Source: Setaria digitata (taxonomy: Eukaryota > Nematoda > Chromadorea > Rhabditida > Setariidae). Taken from it: DNA of 64,000 nucleotides. The stretch covers positions 1-64,000 of the forward strand of contig RCAB01000050.1 of the NCBI GenBank assembly GCA_003640385.1. The letters are read 5' to 3'. The translations under genes and the position numbers were made by a program. Each line of letters opens with the position of its first letter. Within the stretch, counting starts at the first letter, position 1. Positions 1-13,541 of this stretch are shown here, piece by piece. The notes under the pieces are model-generated. The model had not been told where the DNA came from. It saw only the letters and a list, made by a program, of their open reading frames with translations, and searched no databases.

Positions 1-34
1 TTTTTTTTTAGTTTTATTTTTCTCAAACTTTAAG

Positions 35-3000
35 TAATATATGCGCTCAAGCAATAAATATTCCAAATCAAAATTTATGCTGTACCGTTGAATCCACATT
101 GGAAGCAGTACAACCAATTTGTCCCCAAAACAGAATGCTTCTAATGGTTGGTGAAGAAATTTATACTTTTAAGCTCGTTTTAAATAGTGCACTTTATACC
201 TGATTATTAATCCTATATAGTTTTTTGAAATAATAATATTAGAAAGAAAAACGAATAGTTTAAATCTGCCCAATCTTTCTTAACACAAAACATTATCCAT
301 TAATCAATCAATCAATTTGCAAATTAATTGGATATTTCAAGCTATCTATATTATAAATTAAGTTTGAGAAAAATATCACTGAAATGCTGCAATGATAAAT
401 TAATTAATTTTATAATTAAATCGATTACTTGAAAGCTATTGCTTGTTATTTAAATATTTTATTTCAGTCTGATAATACACCGTATTATTGTTTTCCAACT
501 GAATCAGTACATTGTCCCGATAATTATGCTTGCAGTCAAGCTGTTAATCATTTCGGTACTTACGTTTGTTGCAGTGAATTATCTGCAACAATTCCTCATT
601 CAATTAACTTGACGCCAGCTTTGGATGAAAATGGTGATAAAGTATGTAATTTAAATAAAATATTTAAAATTTATATCGATTATTGCTATTGAAATTATCA
701 GTTTTGGAATTAAATCAGAATCCAAATTTTGAATCAGTACTGATTGCGATGCTGAATCTAATTAAAATACTGAAGATTCTTTTGTGTTATAAAATATATC
801 ACACAATTATTACCTTATCTCACAACGAAGCAATGAGGTGGCAATAGTAATTGCGAACATTAACTATAGTTGAAAATACTTTTTTCTTGCAGTTTAAAAA
901 ATCGGAAATTGTAGGTGTAATCCGGTTAGTCGGGAACGGAAGAGTTATTGTAAATTAATGGAATCATTTTATCGTAATTTACTTGTCAATTTAGGTTTGT
1001 TAGATTGACAAAAACACTTGCTAAGTAAATAAATGGTCGAGAAAAATATACACTGATGACTAATGATGAGGAAACATATCAAAATTTTACTTCACCTTTT
1101 TGCCAATCCTTACGTTTTCATTTTCTTTTTTCTATCATATATTTTGGGTTTTTTTTTTTTTCAAATTCGTTTCAAAAATATAATTTTAAGCTTTTGTGTT
1201 TTATTTGAAAATTATTTTTTAAAAAAATGGCATAATTTGGAAAATATGATTTTAGCTTAATGTAATTTAGATTTACTGCACACCGAATAATCCTTTAACA
1301 TGTCCGGCTAATACAATTTGCATTAAATCAGCAAATTCACCTGACGAATATTTTTGTTGTGACAGTTCTTCATCTCATAAGATATGTCCGGATAATCAGG
1401 TTGCTTCAGTACTTCCTAATGGTCAATTAGAAGTATGCATCGGTGCAGGTGCTTCATGTAGTCAGGTAAAAATACAGCAAGAAAGAATTGCATTTTAGTA
1501 ATTTCATCCATGTATTATGATACAGCACTTTTTACAATCATGAAATTTTAAATTATTATTTTACTTCTACAAAAAAAAAAAGAAAAACCAGAAGTTTATT
1601 TTGAAATTTTAATTAAATTTATGAGGAAATAAAAATGACAAGTGTTATCAAGAAAGACATTAAAGCATTTGAAATCATTATGCTTTAATAAAGCAAATGG
1701 AAATATCAATGCCGTAAGTTCAGGTAAAAAAAAAAGTGCTACCGTTGGAGAACATGTTGTCATAAATCAGAATCATTGCTCATTTAATTAACAGGAAGCA
1801 TCGTTGTTACCTTAGTAGTAGTATTTCCTCATATTTTGTTTGTTATTTTATGTTGTTCAGTACATATTCTATTATACAATGAATATGTGAGAGTTGTTGT
1901 TTAAAATTAATGAACAGAAAAAAGTAAAAATGAAAATTCAATTTTTGTTTTACCAAAAGGTACAAAATTAAACTTTATTAAATTTAGATTGGTTATACTT
2001 GTCAAATTTCGCTTGAATTATTTACATGGGTATGTTGTGGATATTCCACTGCAATGGCTGTTTGTTTGGATGGTCGAGAAACATTTTATGAAACTGAAGG
2101 CATGAAAATGTTTTTTATTTTAATTTTTTGTAAAGAAATATGGAATTAAATACAAAACGTTGAGGTTTGCCAAACTTTATTTAATTTTACTCATTAAATT
2201 AAATTACCATACGAATTTTGATAAAAATTCAGTTATTTTTTAAAAAAGAAACTTTAATAATTTGTATGTAATTTTAATAATTTTTTTCTTTGATTCAATT
2301 ATTTATTTATTTATTTTTTTGTTTAAATATATTGTTATTCATTTTAGCAAAAAAGAAAAAATCATTCATCTTTTTGTCAAGTATTAATATCTTTTCTTTC
2401 TTTTTTTTTTTTGAATTATCTCAAATCATTCAAAATTATCAGCAAATTTTTTATCAAAACTTCAGGTCAAACTTATGCATGTGATCCAACAACTTATCCA
2501 ACCAATTGTCCTGTAAATTATAAATGCGCAAGATCGAATCAACCGGGTATCTCAGTATGCTGTTTAAAATCAAGAATTACCAGAACTACAAGCTTCACAA
2601 GTACCTTATCAGTCTTATCAAGAAGGAAATCAAAAGCAAGAACAAAAACAACACCAAAATCTTCAAACACAGTAGCAACAACGGCCACGACAACAATGAT
2701 AACATCAACGTTGGGAACAACGGTAAAGCCAGAATGTCCGTTTGCTTGGCATCCATATGTAGCTTATCAAACAGGTGATAACCAATTTTGCAGTAGCATT
2801 ACTGACAAAAGGTAATTAAAATTTTTTGAGAATTTTGTTCCATTTTAAATCAGCAAAATATCCTAAATAGTAATAAAATTTAAAAATAAAAAAAAATAAA
2901 ATAAAATTTCTGTTGTGAATACTAAGAAGCACAAATATGTCAATTAAAAAAAAAAAAAGAAAAGAAAAATAAAATAAAATTATGAATTTAAATTAGATGA

Positions 3001-6000
3001 GAATTTATTAATATAACTTAAAAAGTATGAAAATAATGCAAATTACAAAGAATTCACTCCTCTCAATGCATTATTAATTTCTCCAATCATTAGTCACATT
3101 TAATTCTTCCCTTATTCAGTCAAAATTTACTATGCATTAAAATTTCAGCTGTCCATCTGGTTATTCATGTACGCATTCAACTCATCATGGCATCTATATG
3201 TGTTGTCGTTTTGGAAGTGGCCTTCAATGTGCTACTGGTACCAATATATTACTTGTAAATAATCGGCCACGTTTGTGTACAGTTACTGGTGCTAATATTT
3301 GCCCAGTTGGTTATTCCTGTCAAATTTCTACACTGGTCAGTTTCGTAATCAACAGAGCAATTCATAATTGTTATTGCATAAGTGATAAATTAGTTTTATG
3401 TTATTGCAAATTTTACAATTCTAATATTACTGTAAAGCGTTTCTATGTTTGCACCGTATCATAGTCGTAGTATAGTCATATCGTAAAAAAAAAAAAAAAA
3501 TTCTATATACATATCGTAATACATGCTTATTTTCATACTGTAGGATGTCTTTATACTCATACCGTAAAGCAAAGGTGATAAAAGGCTAGCTCACAGTACG
3601 TGAAAATATCTTACGGTATGCGAAATTCTTCACTATAAAGAAATTAGCATTTCATATAATTGAGGATGAAGAAAAATTAAGCTAATCATGCATAGCATAA
3701 ACATCATCCGTTTCAGTTTTCAGTTTCCATACAGGAAAATACTGAAAAGAAAGGAACAACAGAGAGAAAAAAGAGAAAATAGGAAAAAAAAAAGGAGCAA
3801 AAATCAGAGAAATCAAAATAATTAAATTCTTTATTGATAGAATTAAACGGAGTTCATTGGGAAATTATGTGCAAAAATCTAATGATGAAAAGAAAGTGGG
3901 AAATTAAGATATGATTCAGTAAAATAAGCTATAAACAAATTAACAGATAAATATTAAGTATGTAATTGCAACTCATCACAATATATGGTGATTGTAATTA
4001 AATTTGAAATTAATAATTTTTTTTCTGTCTTGATTTAAATAATTCATTTATATATTCAAGCATATCATAATGTTTTAGGAAAACATTTACATCTGCTGTG
4101 GTGATATTCAAATTGAAGATGAACGAACAATCATTCGACCATTCGGTAATCATATCAGATGCAAAAATGATTTATCAATTCCTGCTCTTATCTACAATCA
4201 TTACATTCGTTTTTGCTCAACGGTTGGGAGTTACAACGAATGTCCTAATGGTTACATTTGTTCCAATTCTAATCAAACAAATGTAAATGTGTGTTGTCGA
4301 ACAGTGTTATCAGGGTAAAAAATTTCTATCCTTCATCCTTTATTTCTTTTTTTTCTTCTTTAAACTTTTGCAATTTCTTCACATATCAAGATATAAATAA
4401 TATATTTTACTGTTATAATCGACAGTAATACTTTAAGAGAAAAGACTGTGGATTGAAATTTAAAAAAAAAAAAAAAAAAAGAGAAAAAATTTCGAATAAG
4501 AAAAAAAGTCTTTAATAATTTGGACTGTCAATTAGACTTCTTAAACTGATTAATTTTAATTTTGTTTATGTTCATTGCTGAAACAGTCAGATCCTCATGA
4601 ACTGTATGCGTTTGACAAATGGAGAACGAAAGACTGTCATAATTTCTAACATTTCAATCAATTTGGAATTATTTTTTCTTTCATTTAATTCCCTCTGTTT
4701 TTACTATTATTTTAACTAGAAACTACCTACCTATCTCTACATTTAATCATCATTATTTCCTCTCCTATATCAATATTTTATTAATTTAAAAGCACTGATC
4801 CTTCTTTTATCTTTTCATTTGCATTCTCTGCGACTAATTCTAGGCTACTAATAATAAAAGTTGAGCCAGAAGAAGCATTTTGTGGTGAAAATGCATTTCC
4901 CTATCACGAAAATGGCAACCCATTGGAATGCTCCGATGATAAGGACAATATTTGCCCTGAGGTAATACTTATACACGCATTTTTCAGTTGCTGAATTGAA
5001 ATATATGCCTGACTTTAAGTTCACTTTCTCATCTGTAATCAGTTATCACATAGAGATTTTATTCGAACATTTTAACACTTAAAAATTTTTTACCAGTATA
5101 TCACCACCAATCAATAAAATAATCTAACTAAATGATATATCATGAAGTCAGCAATATATAGAAAAAAAAATTTTTCTTCCTATCTAATTCCTTTTCTAAA
5201 TGAAAAAATTTTTTTAAAAAATTCAAATACTATGTGGAATTATTTCATAAGATTCAATTTATAATATTAAAATCCAAATGCTTAAAAAGTTACAACTTAT
5301 TAGATATGATCAATCAAAAAAAAAAAAAAAAAAAGAAAAAAAAAAGGTAATAAATGTATTTTTAAAGAATTACGTATGTCAACCATCATTTACAAATACA
5401 AAAATGTACTGCTGTCTAGCCGAGCTCCAGTGTCCATCTGGTGTAATACCAAATTTTCCTAAATATTGTCAGCACTTAGATGATTGTCAATTAGATGAAG
5501 AGTGCGAAGAAGCCAAAAATATGAACGGTAATTTTATTACAATTTTTGTACATCTTACAATTTTCTTTTTCAACTTTAAAGGTAAAAAAAAAAAAATGAC
5601 AAATTCTGTCTGTTGAAATCTTTTAATCAAAAATATTTATCAACTTACCAGCTATCCTTTTTTTTTTTTTTTTTTTTCATGATGATAATGATTTAGGCAT
5701 ACATATCTGTTGTCCGAAAACCATTCAAAACAGGACACGTTGCTTAGGACGAGAAACATTTCTAACTGATGCTGTTCCGGTTTCATGTTCATCGACAACA
5801 AACTGTCCGGATGATTATGAATGCTCCAATCTTACTACAACAAATGATTATGCTTGTTGTATGAAAGAGAGCAAGTTAATGCAAATTTGTCCGGATAATC
5901 GGTATGCTTCACATTTTCCTTTCTAAAGTAATTAATTAAAACTAAACAAAAAATACTATGTTACATAATCCTTTATCTCTCTTTTTTTCGATCATATTCA

Positions 6001-6870
6001 CATAATAATAATACATACAAATTATTACTGATTTCTTTCATTTCAGTGATCCCTATCGTAAATTTATGGATGATGGGCCTCTTTACTGTGATAAGAATGA
6101 TTTCACCTGTCCAAAAGGTTACTTATGTAAGCAGTCATTACTTAATGGCCGATTCATTTGCTGCTCACCTATAGGTTTTTGTCAATTGGGTAAATTGCCA
6201 CAACTGGATAGCGATACAAATCAAGCCAAACGGTATACATTTATTGAGGCGAATTTTATTTTTAAACTTATAATAATCTGTTGTAATTTGTCCATCAAAA
6301 GTTGCCTAGTTTGCTAAACGAAAACTTCGCTCGATCAATATGCAGTATTAAAGCAGTATTCAGTTATTCAACAAATTATATTCAAACTAGAACTCAATAT
6401 TTCTCTATATGTGCCCCCCGAAGTTATAAGAAGATCTCTGTTTATCAGAAGACATTAATATATTTCTCCTCGATACTAATAATATATATGATATTCTTCG
6501 ACCTACAAAAGTTCTTTTTTTTCCTCAATGTGTTCAATTCAAATACCAGAAATATGCAAGAAAACACTAATTAAAATTAGTTTAAAAAAGAAAAACACCT
6601 TCCACTATCCTATGTTTAACAAATAAGCAAGCTATCGGTAGAATAACCTTACAATACATCATTCTTTCCGATACATTTTTATTGACATATTCGATCATTT
6701 AATACTTTGCTTACAGCTGTTTTACGGAATTCGACGATAATTCAACATACTCCAATGCTTGCAAAGAAGGTTTTACTTGTCAACAGTCAACAGTGAAATA
6801 TCTTCGAGTATGCTGCGACAGTAGTAACAACACTGCTAATCATCATTTTAATGTTAAAAGCAAATCTTGA
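35..6870 (+). CDS. Secreted-type cysteine-rich protein with 13 Lustrin-type CPxxYxC...CC repeats (5' end outside window)
   Basis: Twelve exons can be chained by GT/AG signals and phase: about 35-176, 468-641, 1271-1465, 1988-2099, 2466-2811, 3149-3335, 4079-4314, 4844-4961, 5368-5527, 5697-5901, 6047-6232 and 6717-6870 (TGA). The product is a series of about 13 modules with the core C-P-x-x-Y-x-C-x(9-11)-C-C, for example HCPDNYACSQ...YVCC, NCPVNYKCAR...SVCC and TCPKGYLCKQ...FICC. Several modules are cut by an intron between the C-P-x-x-Y and C-C halves. Between modules lie shorter CP(D/Q)N(R/Q) segments, and exon 5 adds a Thr/Ser/Lys-rich linker. This is the pattern of the Lustrin cysteine-rich repeat found in many nematode secreted or cuticle-associated proteins; that family name is my recognition, not a search result. 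All cysteines are probably in disulphides, so an extracellular site is inferred. The signal peptide would lie before the window. No Kunitz or protease domain is seen. The intron after 2099 needs a GC donor. Confidence 0.8.
3478..3620. repeat. Cluster of CATAYYGTA motifs inside an intron of the cysteine-rich gene
   Basis: The 9-mer CATAYYGTA occurs at 3478-3486, 3510-3518, 3534-3542 and 3558-3566, with an inverted copy (TACGGTATG) at 3612-3620. Start-to-start spacing of the direct copies is 32, 24 and 24 bases. The sequence between copies is not otherwise repeated. This could be a worn-down tandem repeat or a cluster of binding sites; nothing decides between them. Confidence 0.4.
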
Positions 6871-8646
6871 CGAATCCCTCGTATTACAAAACTCCTCGCA
6901 TAATTTTTTCTTTTTTAAATTCTACTGATCTCAGCTGTACTTGACCTATCTGTCCTACATTTTTCCCTTAATAATTCGCAAAGAAATTTCCTTTTCCTTT
7001 CCCTCTTTATTTTAATATTTTATTTCAATATCAGAATAAGAAATTTAAATTGTCCCAATTTATAACAGTTCCAAAAATATATATATGCTCTTTCCCCTAA
7101 AAAATCTTACCAAAAAGAAAATTTTCTGCCGATTATATCTCACACCGCAACATATTCCTGTCATATTCACCCCAAATACAATGAACCAGTTTGAAGTGAT
7201 TAGTATTTCTCGACAGTTTTGCATAAGAAATTTAGCATTTCAATCTAACCAAAACTTAAAGGAAAAGAAAGAAAAAAAGATTAACTAGAAGTAATCCGCG
7301 AAAATGGCGGCAAAATATTGGAATTTTCAAGAAACAGTAATGCACGACTGTGACGCTTCTATATGGATTAGATAATAGGTAAGTAGTATATGTAAAACAG
7401 TTTATTTTAATTATTTCAACCGGAACTAATTAGATAAAACCGAACCATCATTCAAAATTTCTTTTTATCCTTGTCATAGCAAAAGCAACAGAAGTTGAGA
7501 ACATAAGAGGTAAAAGTACAAACCAATCAGGTTGACGTAAATAAAAGTAAAAGGTTGTTGAGAACCAAAAAGTGACAAGGATCAAACAGCCGTGGAGGGA
7601 TATTATGAATTAAAGAATAGCAAAGATTAGGCGGATATAAAGGTGCAAAACTGTAAAGATGCCGAATTTCAGAGCAAAACAAATTTCATGTGTCTAACTG
7701 TTTTAATAAAAGCCAGCTGCTTGATTTCCCAGACTTTTTAAATTAACTTTTAAGTGAAAGAGACGAAATTTTTTGGAACCCCAAATGACTAAGACAACAT
7801 ATTACAGGAAATGAAAGAATATAACAATGAAGGCGAAAAAAACTTAATTAAGGAAGCAGAAAAAATGGCAGCAAAATCTAAAGACTGAAACCATATCTAT
7901 CTGTCAGCACCCGTAATAATATAAACAGAGCAAAAAATAAAAAAAATTAAAAAAAAAAAAAAAATTGGAAAATGGTACTTTGGTATCACAATGCTAGCAA
8001 GCTCTAAGACAAGTAATTGACAAGCGAAGAACAGTTTACAGAGAAAACCATTATAATGTGTAGAAAAAAGTAACGGAAGCAAAAAAATTATATAATTTCA
8101 TGGAATAGCTCAAAACAAATAAGCCTGATGTATTTGCGTAAAAAAATTTGTCCGAATCGGTACATTTAGCAACCGGTAAACAGCAGCTTGAGCATGACTG
8201 GATGCAATAAATTTTAAAAAATGAAAATTATCATACCAGAATAGACCATATCGTCCCTACCAGTCGCCATAAAAATTTCACACCACTCAATACATATCCA
8301 ACACTAGTTTCGAAACACAAAATTTTAAACAAATGAAGACAACCATATTCTCCATAGTATTTATAAAAGCAAAGAATTTAGTGTCTTCGCCGCTAGGATT
8401 ATAAAAAAATATTTTCCAACATTTGCCTCAATAATTTTCAATAAAAGCAAAACAGCAATAATAATTTGATAAAGAAAAGTCCTGGAGTCAAAATGAAAGA
8501 CAAGCTTGAAAATGAAACAAAACTTCACCGTACAGGATCTCGTGACCGTATAAACTCACGATATTTCACCGGAAAATTAACAATAGCAGATCAATCGTTC
8601 AATGGCAACAAAATGATACATAGTAAATTAGAGGACTGGCAAAAAT
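6871..8646. other. Intergenic, convergent 3' ends of the cysteine-rich gene and FLCN
   Basis: No supported gene. The short open frames here (about 7085-7288 and 8466-8669 on +, 7897-8082 on -) have no homology that I recognise, no splice context, and one overlaps the last FLCN exon in antisense. The stretch must hold the 3' untranslated ends of both genes. Confidence 0.6.
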
Positions 8647-11600
8647 TTAAGCAACTCCTTTTTTTATAACATTCATAACCTGCTGTTTATACATATCCGA
8701 CAAGCCAGCTTGGAAAAATAATAAAACTGTCCCATCCTGAAACCATAATTAATCAATACTTGAACAACATATGCAAGGCAAATTAAAGGGATTGCAGCAG
8801 TTACTTCCAAAACCATATATGAATTTTGTCCACATATCCGATAGACAACATAAGAAGTATCTGCTTGATTCAGTAGAATTTTATTAAAAAGCACATTTTG
8901 GAAGATCTTAAACAAAATTTAGACCGACAGGATTAAATTCAAATTAAACTAAGAAAAAATCTACTCTCTAAAAACTTCGAATTTTTTTTAACTCACTAAC
9001 ACCTTCAAAAGTTTGGTAAACATACTTGTTCGCCACATTTCATAATCTGAAGAACTTTCTTTAAATCAATTTTTTCTTTCTGTCGTCCCAGCTGATAAAC
9101 CAATTTCGATTTATTCAGCCATTGTTCTCTCGTACTACCTATGACAGATGCCAGAACACGACATGAGAGATCGTCATCTACACCAACAAAATTTTTATTT
9201 AAACATAAGTTCGCAAGAAGGAATGAAATTTTAATTACCATAAAGAAATTAAGATATTGACTTGAAATTGTTAGCAAGTGGATTAAAGAAATGCTCTGAA
9301 GAACTAATAAGCTAAGCACATTCTGAATATTCTTGCAAGGTCGACCTTACGCATTTGATCACTGCTCAGTCGGAGAGGTTTTAGTATGTATAACGCAGTC
9401 TAGATTTTTATTCATGTCACGACAAACCTGCACGCTTTCAGAAGCGGAAATATATTCAAATGGTGATGCCGAAAATACTCTTTTATCAGATAAACTTAAT
9501 AATACCTACCAAGTATAAGTTGCTTATAACGATTGACAATAGCAGGTGTGCCATATTTTGGTGCCGTACAATTCGGATATGCAATCAAAGTGAATGTGTA
9601 ATCTTCGAAATCAAGTGACTTTCTGGGAGGTAATATTTCGATCAAGCGTTTTGCCAAATTTTCATCGACCTTAATACATTTAAAATCATTAGAAACATGA
9701 CCAATCTGTAGAACAATCTATGAAGAAGAATGATCGCAGAATCTAACAATCTTGCATTATCAGCTATAAAATTCGGCAGAAAGAAGTCTGAACACCTAAA
9801 AATCATTACCTTGAAAAACCATTTGTGAGAAATAAAGTAGACGAACAAATAAAGCTAATGTTTCTGGATTGGCTCCAGTTTTAAGTTGTTTTGTTTAAAC
9901 ATAATGGAATGATCTAATTGTCTGCATGGTTAATTCCTTGCAAAGGATTATGATGATCAACCTGATAAATAACTATGTTTCAGCCAGAATATGTTCAACA
10001 TTAAGCGAGTACTCTTACATTATCATCCTTAGACGATGTGCTTAGCGGTGGTGAAGTACAACTTCCAGAAGACAGAGAACATGCTTCCCGTTCTTCGGTA
10101 ACTGGCTGTCTCGAACGAATTCGACCAAATGACACATCCAGCAACAAAACCACAATATCAACGGCATCAGGTGATAATTCAGTCTCCAAGGGGCACCCAA
10201 ATAAATTAGAGCTGAATATAACGTAAACTTAAGGCACCAAATATAGTAACATATCTTTTTAGATATAATTATTGTTCCTTTCCGCATATGTTCTTCAATC
10301 AGGTGATTTTCTTGCCAGACTTCCTAACGGTACTAAAATTTAGCACATTTCCTGGATGTAACTAATCCTCAACATTGCATTTTCTTTACTTCGATAAATA
10401 TTAGTTTGGGAAGTAGCTCGTAATTAGCGGAAATGTTAAATCGGATACTTACACGAAGACATGTCGGTATTCTTCGGCATATAACATATGAACACAACCC
10501 AACGGTAGCAGACTGGAAAGCGCAAGCAGAAACCGTTTAGCTACAGCTTCATTTTGACATTTCAGGACAATCTGGAAAGGAAGAGATAAAGTGAGGACAA
10601 AAATTAAAAACATATTTTAGAAAACACTAGATAAAAATAAATATAAAAGTCTAAAAGTTCTGAAGATTACAACCGGACAAATAAACTGCTGGTTCCCCAT
10701 CAATAATCAAAATGAAAAATTAACCTGACCACCGGTAACCAACTGTGTCAAAACAATCTCTAGAACACTCTGCCCATCAACTTTTGGTAAATTTTCGAGC
10801 ATGTGAGCAATTTGTCGTAATGTCTCGAAACAATCCAAACGTCTTGAACAATTTATATCATTGCCACTTGTTTCGTTCTCAGCTTTCAGTTTACGCTCTT
10901 TCATTATAAGCATATCTTGCGTCGGCACTCCTTCCAATAAGTATTCCTTGCACAAACGAGTTTGTGTGCGCAATATACAAACCATAAACCTACAATGTGA
11001 AAAAAATTACCATGCTATTTAAAAAGAAATCTGAAGATCCTTTCTAGGAAGCAGGATTCTAACGTTATCGAACAACGCTACGTCGATGAACAAATGGCAA
11101 ACTGAAAAGCAAAGGTCTACAACAATGATGAGAAAAAAACCACTTGAATGAAAACTAGATATTTCAGAACTAGAGCAACGATTTCGCGAAGAATTATAAT
11201 CAAACAGATTCCGCACGTCTACTTCAACTTTAAAAACTTATGGACTTCAGGACTACTAGGACAAAAACATATCCTACATATGCAGTTGCGTAAAAATATC
11301 TGCACGACCGGTTATCAGGGTCAAACTTCGTGAAGTATCCAAATCGAGTTTGGTAACGTGAGCACGCAAAAAATGAGCTGGTAACAGTGAAGAACGTGAT
11401 GCTGTGGCCTGCTTCAGCACCTCACTGGATGGATCACTGTGTTCTCGATCAAAAACCACGTTCGATTCCATCTGAAAAACCTCACATTTTATTTTATTTT
11501 ATTTTTATTTTTTAAGAGATAAAAAAATTTTCCTGCAGAAATAACTGCACGAAAATCATTACCATTAGCAGTAATTCACTGCAATATGTTTTCTGATGAT

Positions 11601-13541
11601 GTCAAATCAGTATACTTGACGGTTATAGCAATTAAATCAGCTATTCCTTCTCCCCTTTTTCCTTCTTAAGTCTTAAAATGCTGAAGAAAACCGAAATAAA
11701 CAAAATGATTCAAAAAAAGTTTCCACATAGCGCAGTTTTAACCTGTAAAAATCGAATTGTAGATGACATTGTTGAAACGAAAAAATGGTAATTGCTGGTG
11801 ATAAATAGTTTATCTATAGATATAAGGATAAGTGAAAGGAAACGTAAAAAGCCCCGCGCTTTGTAATCACGCAACCTGAAATTATAAGTGAAGAAACACA
11901 TAGAAAAAAAATCCATTTATACGTGAAAAGTATCTAGAGAGAAATATCTGACTAAAACTTAGCTGATTATAAGAGTTGAACTGCTACTCTTAAATTATAC
12001 TACTTTACCAGGGATACTCTTCATAAGTCTAAGAGCTCAATAATTACGCCGCAGTCACAGCAGTAGAGATTTCGTGCTCGCATTTACTTCATAAACCTAT
12101 ATGCAGGAACATTTAAAAAAAAAAAAAAAACCCTAATTACTTGGAAAAATTAAAAAATTCAGAATCGATGGTAACGATAAACCTGAAAGTATAGGATAAT
12201 GTATATCCATGCTCGTCATCTCCGAACAAAATAACACCATCCTTTGTCTCCGTATTTACCTCCTCCCATGGACCTTCCCATTTTTTGGTACCTTGTGGTA
12301 TGCCGATAGATCGTGGTTTTATTGGACTCAATTTCAACACATTATTCTTCGGAGTGGTTGTCACTTCGCAGCTTAACGAATGGAGACATGAGTATTTAAC
12401 CAATTGATACACCCGATCATTTAACGCAACCTGAAAATGATATTTTAAAGCAATCCCAAACTTGGGTACTCTTTTTTTGAATCATTATTAAGCCTTCAAA
12501 ATATCCAATAGGCACTGCTTTATTTAGCAATGTGACAAATGACAAAGCAAATACCGCAAACTATTCAGAATGTAAACAAGTAAACGATACATTACCCCAT
12601 ATCTCTTCTTTCTATAAAATTTTCATATCAACAATAAATAGGAAAAAATATTCATGGAATTTTCTACAGAGAAGCATATGTTCATAACGTTTTCTAGACA
12701 CTTTAGCACCTGTGTAGTAATGTAACTTATGTGGGCTTCAACGTCATCCGTAATTAGACCAGTACCATCAATAAATGATGTGCATGCGACACAACGTGAC
12801 TCTTCAGCTAGATGTGAACGGAAACTTTCTAAAAAAAAAAAAAAATTATTTTAATTTTCCAATGACAGTGTCACTGTAGATCCTTCTTGCTCTCAAATTT
12901 CATCTGTAACTCGAACTAGACAAAATGTAACCAGTCATTAATTCACACAGATCACCAAAATCGATTCATCTCCTAATCAAATCACTGCACAAGCAAAGTG
13001 TGCAAACGTAAAGTAGAACGATGTTTTTTTTTTAGGAAAGCTGGTACCAATTACAAGTAGAAACTTGGATTTCAAAATCTGTCTCGAAAGCAAATTACAA
13101 GCTCATCCAGTCAATTAAGATTAATACCTCAAGCTAAACGCACATGCGATTTAAACCTCTAATGTAAATTATGCAACATTTTTTCTTTTATTTTATTATG
13201 AAAGAGACACAATTTAGCAAGTTGTGAATATATCAAAAAAAGTCATCGTTTTTCGCATTCAAATGTTAAAATTACTTAAGAAATGCAAAACAATTCAACG
13301 TTGATGTTTAAGGATTAAAACTGTAAACCAAATTACATTTCATGCGTATTTTAAAAAATTCCAACTGAATGAAGTTTCAGAAGCAAATAAACCAACCAGT
13401 AGAAAAAAATGCTGACGATCCTTTGCTTGTAGTTGGTAAGCAATAATCTTGCCGAAGATTCTCTGGTATAGATTGTGTCGTCATTAATACACGTGGGCCA
13501 TGATTCTCACAAAAGTAACACAGTGCTAATACTGCTTGCAT
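8647..13541 (-). CDS. flcn-1: Folliculin (FLCN), RagC/D GAP of the lysosomal nutrient-sensing pathway
   Basis: Eleven exons on the minus strand, about 13541-13397, 12831-12712, 12432-12184, 11876-11743, 11472-11279, 10989-10726, 10572-10455, 10213-10020, 9673-9512, 9179-9028 and 8736-8647. The start MQAVLALCYFCENHGPRVL matches the human start MNAIVALCHFCELHGPRTL, so the ATG is firm. Further landmarks in order: a CxxC pair (RCVAC); a longin-domain stretch CLHSLSCEV; FGDDEHGYTLSYTF; YKARGFLRF, which keeps the arginine matching human Arg164 (the GAP finger for RagC/D); a DENN-like middle with LLEGVPTQD; LLPLGCVHM; STREQWLNKSKLVYQ; and the C-terminus FFQAGLSDMYKQQVMNVIKK, matching human KFWMTGLSKTYKSHLMSTV. 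The family controls mTORC1/TFEB and AMPK signalling with FNIP partners. The long acidic insert of human FLCN is mostly absent, as expected outside vertebrates. It lies downstream of eIF3d on the same strand. Confidence 0.93.

Noticed and set aside
9333..9518. Plus-strand frame, and a minus-strand reading between two FLCN exons
   Set aside because: Joining 9512 directly to 9179 gives the continuous FLCN alignment; the stretch is intronic.
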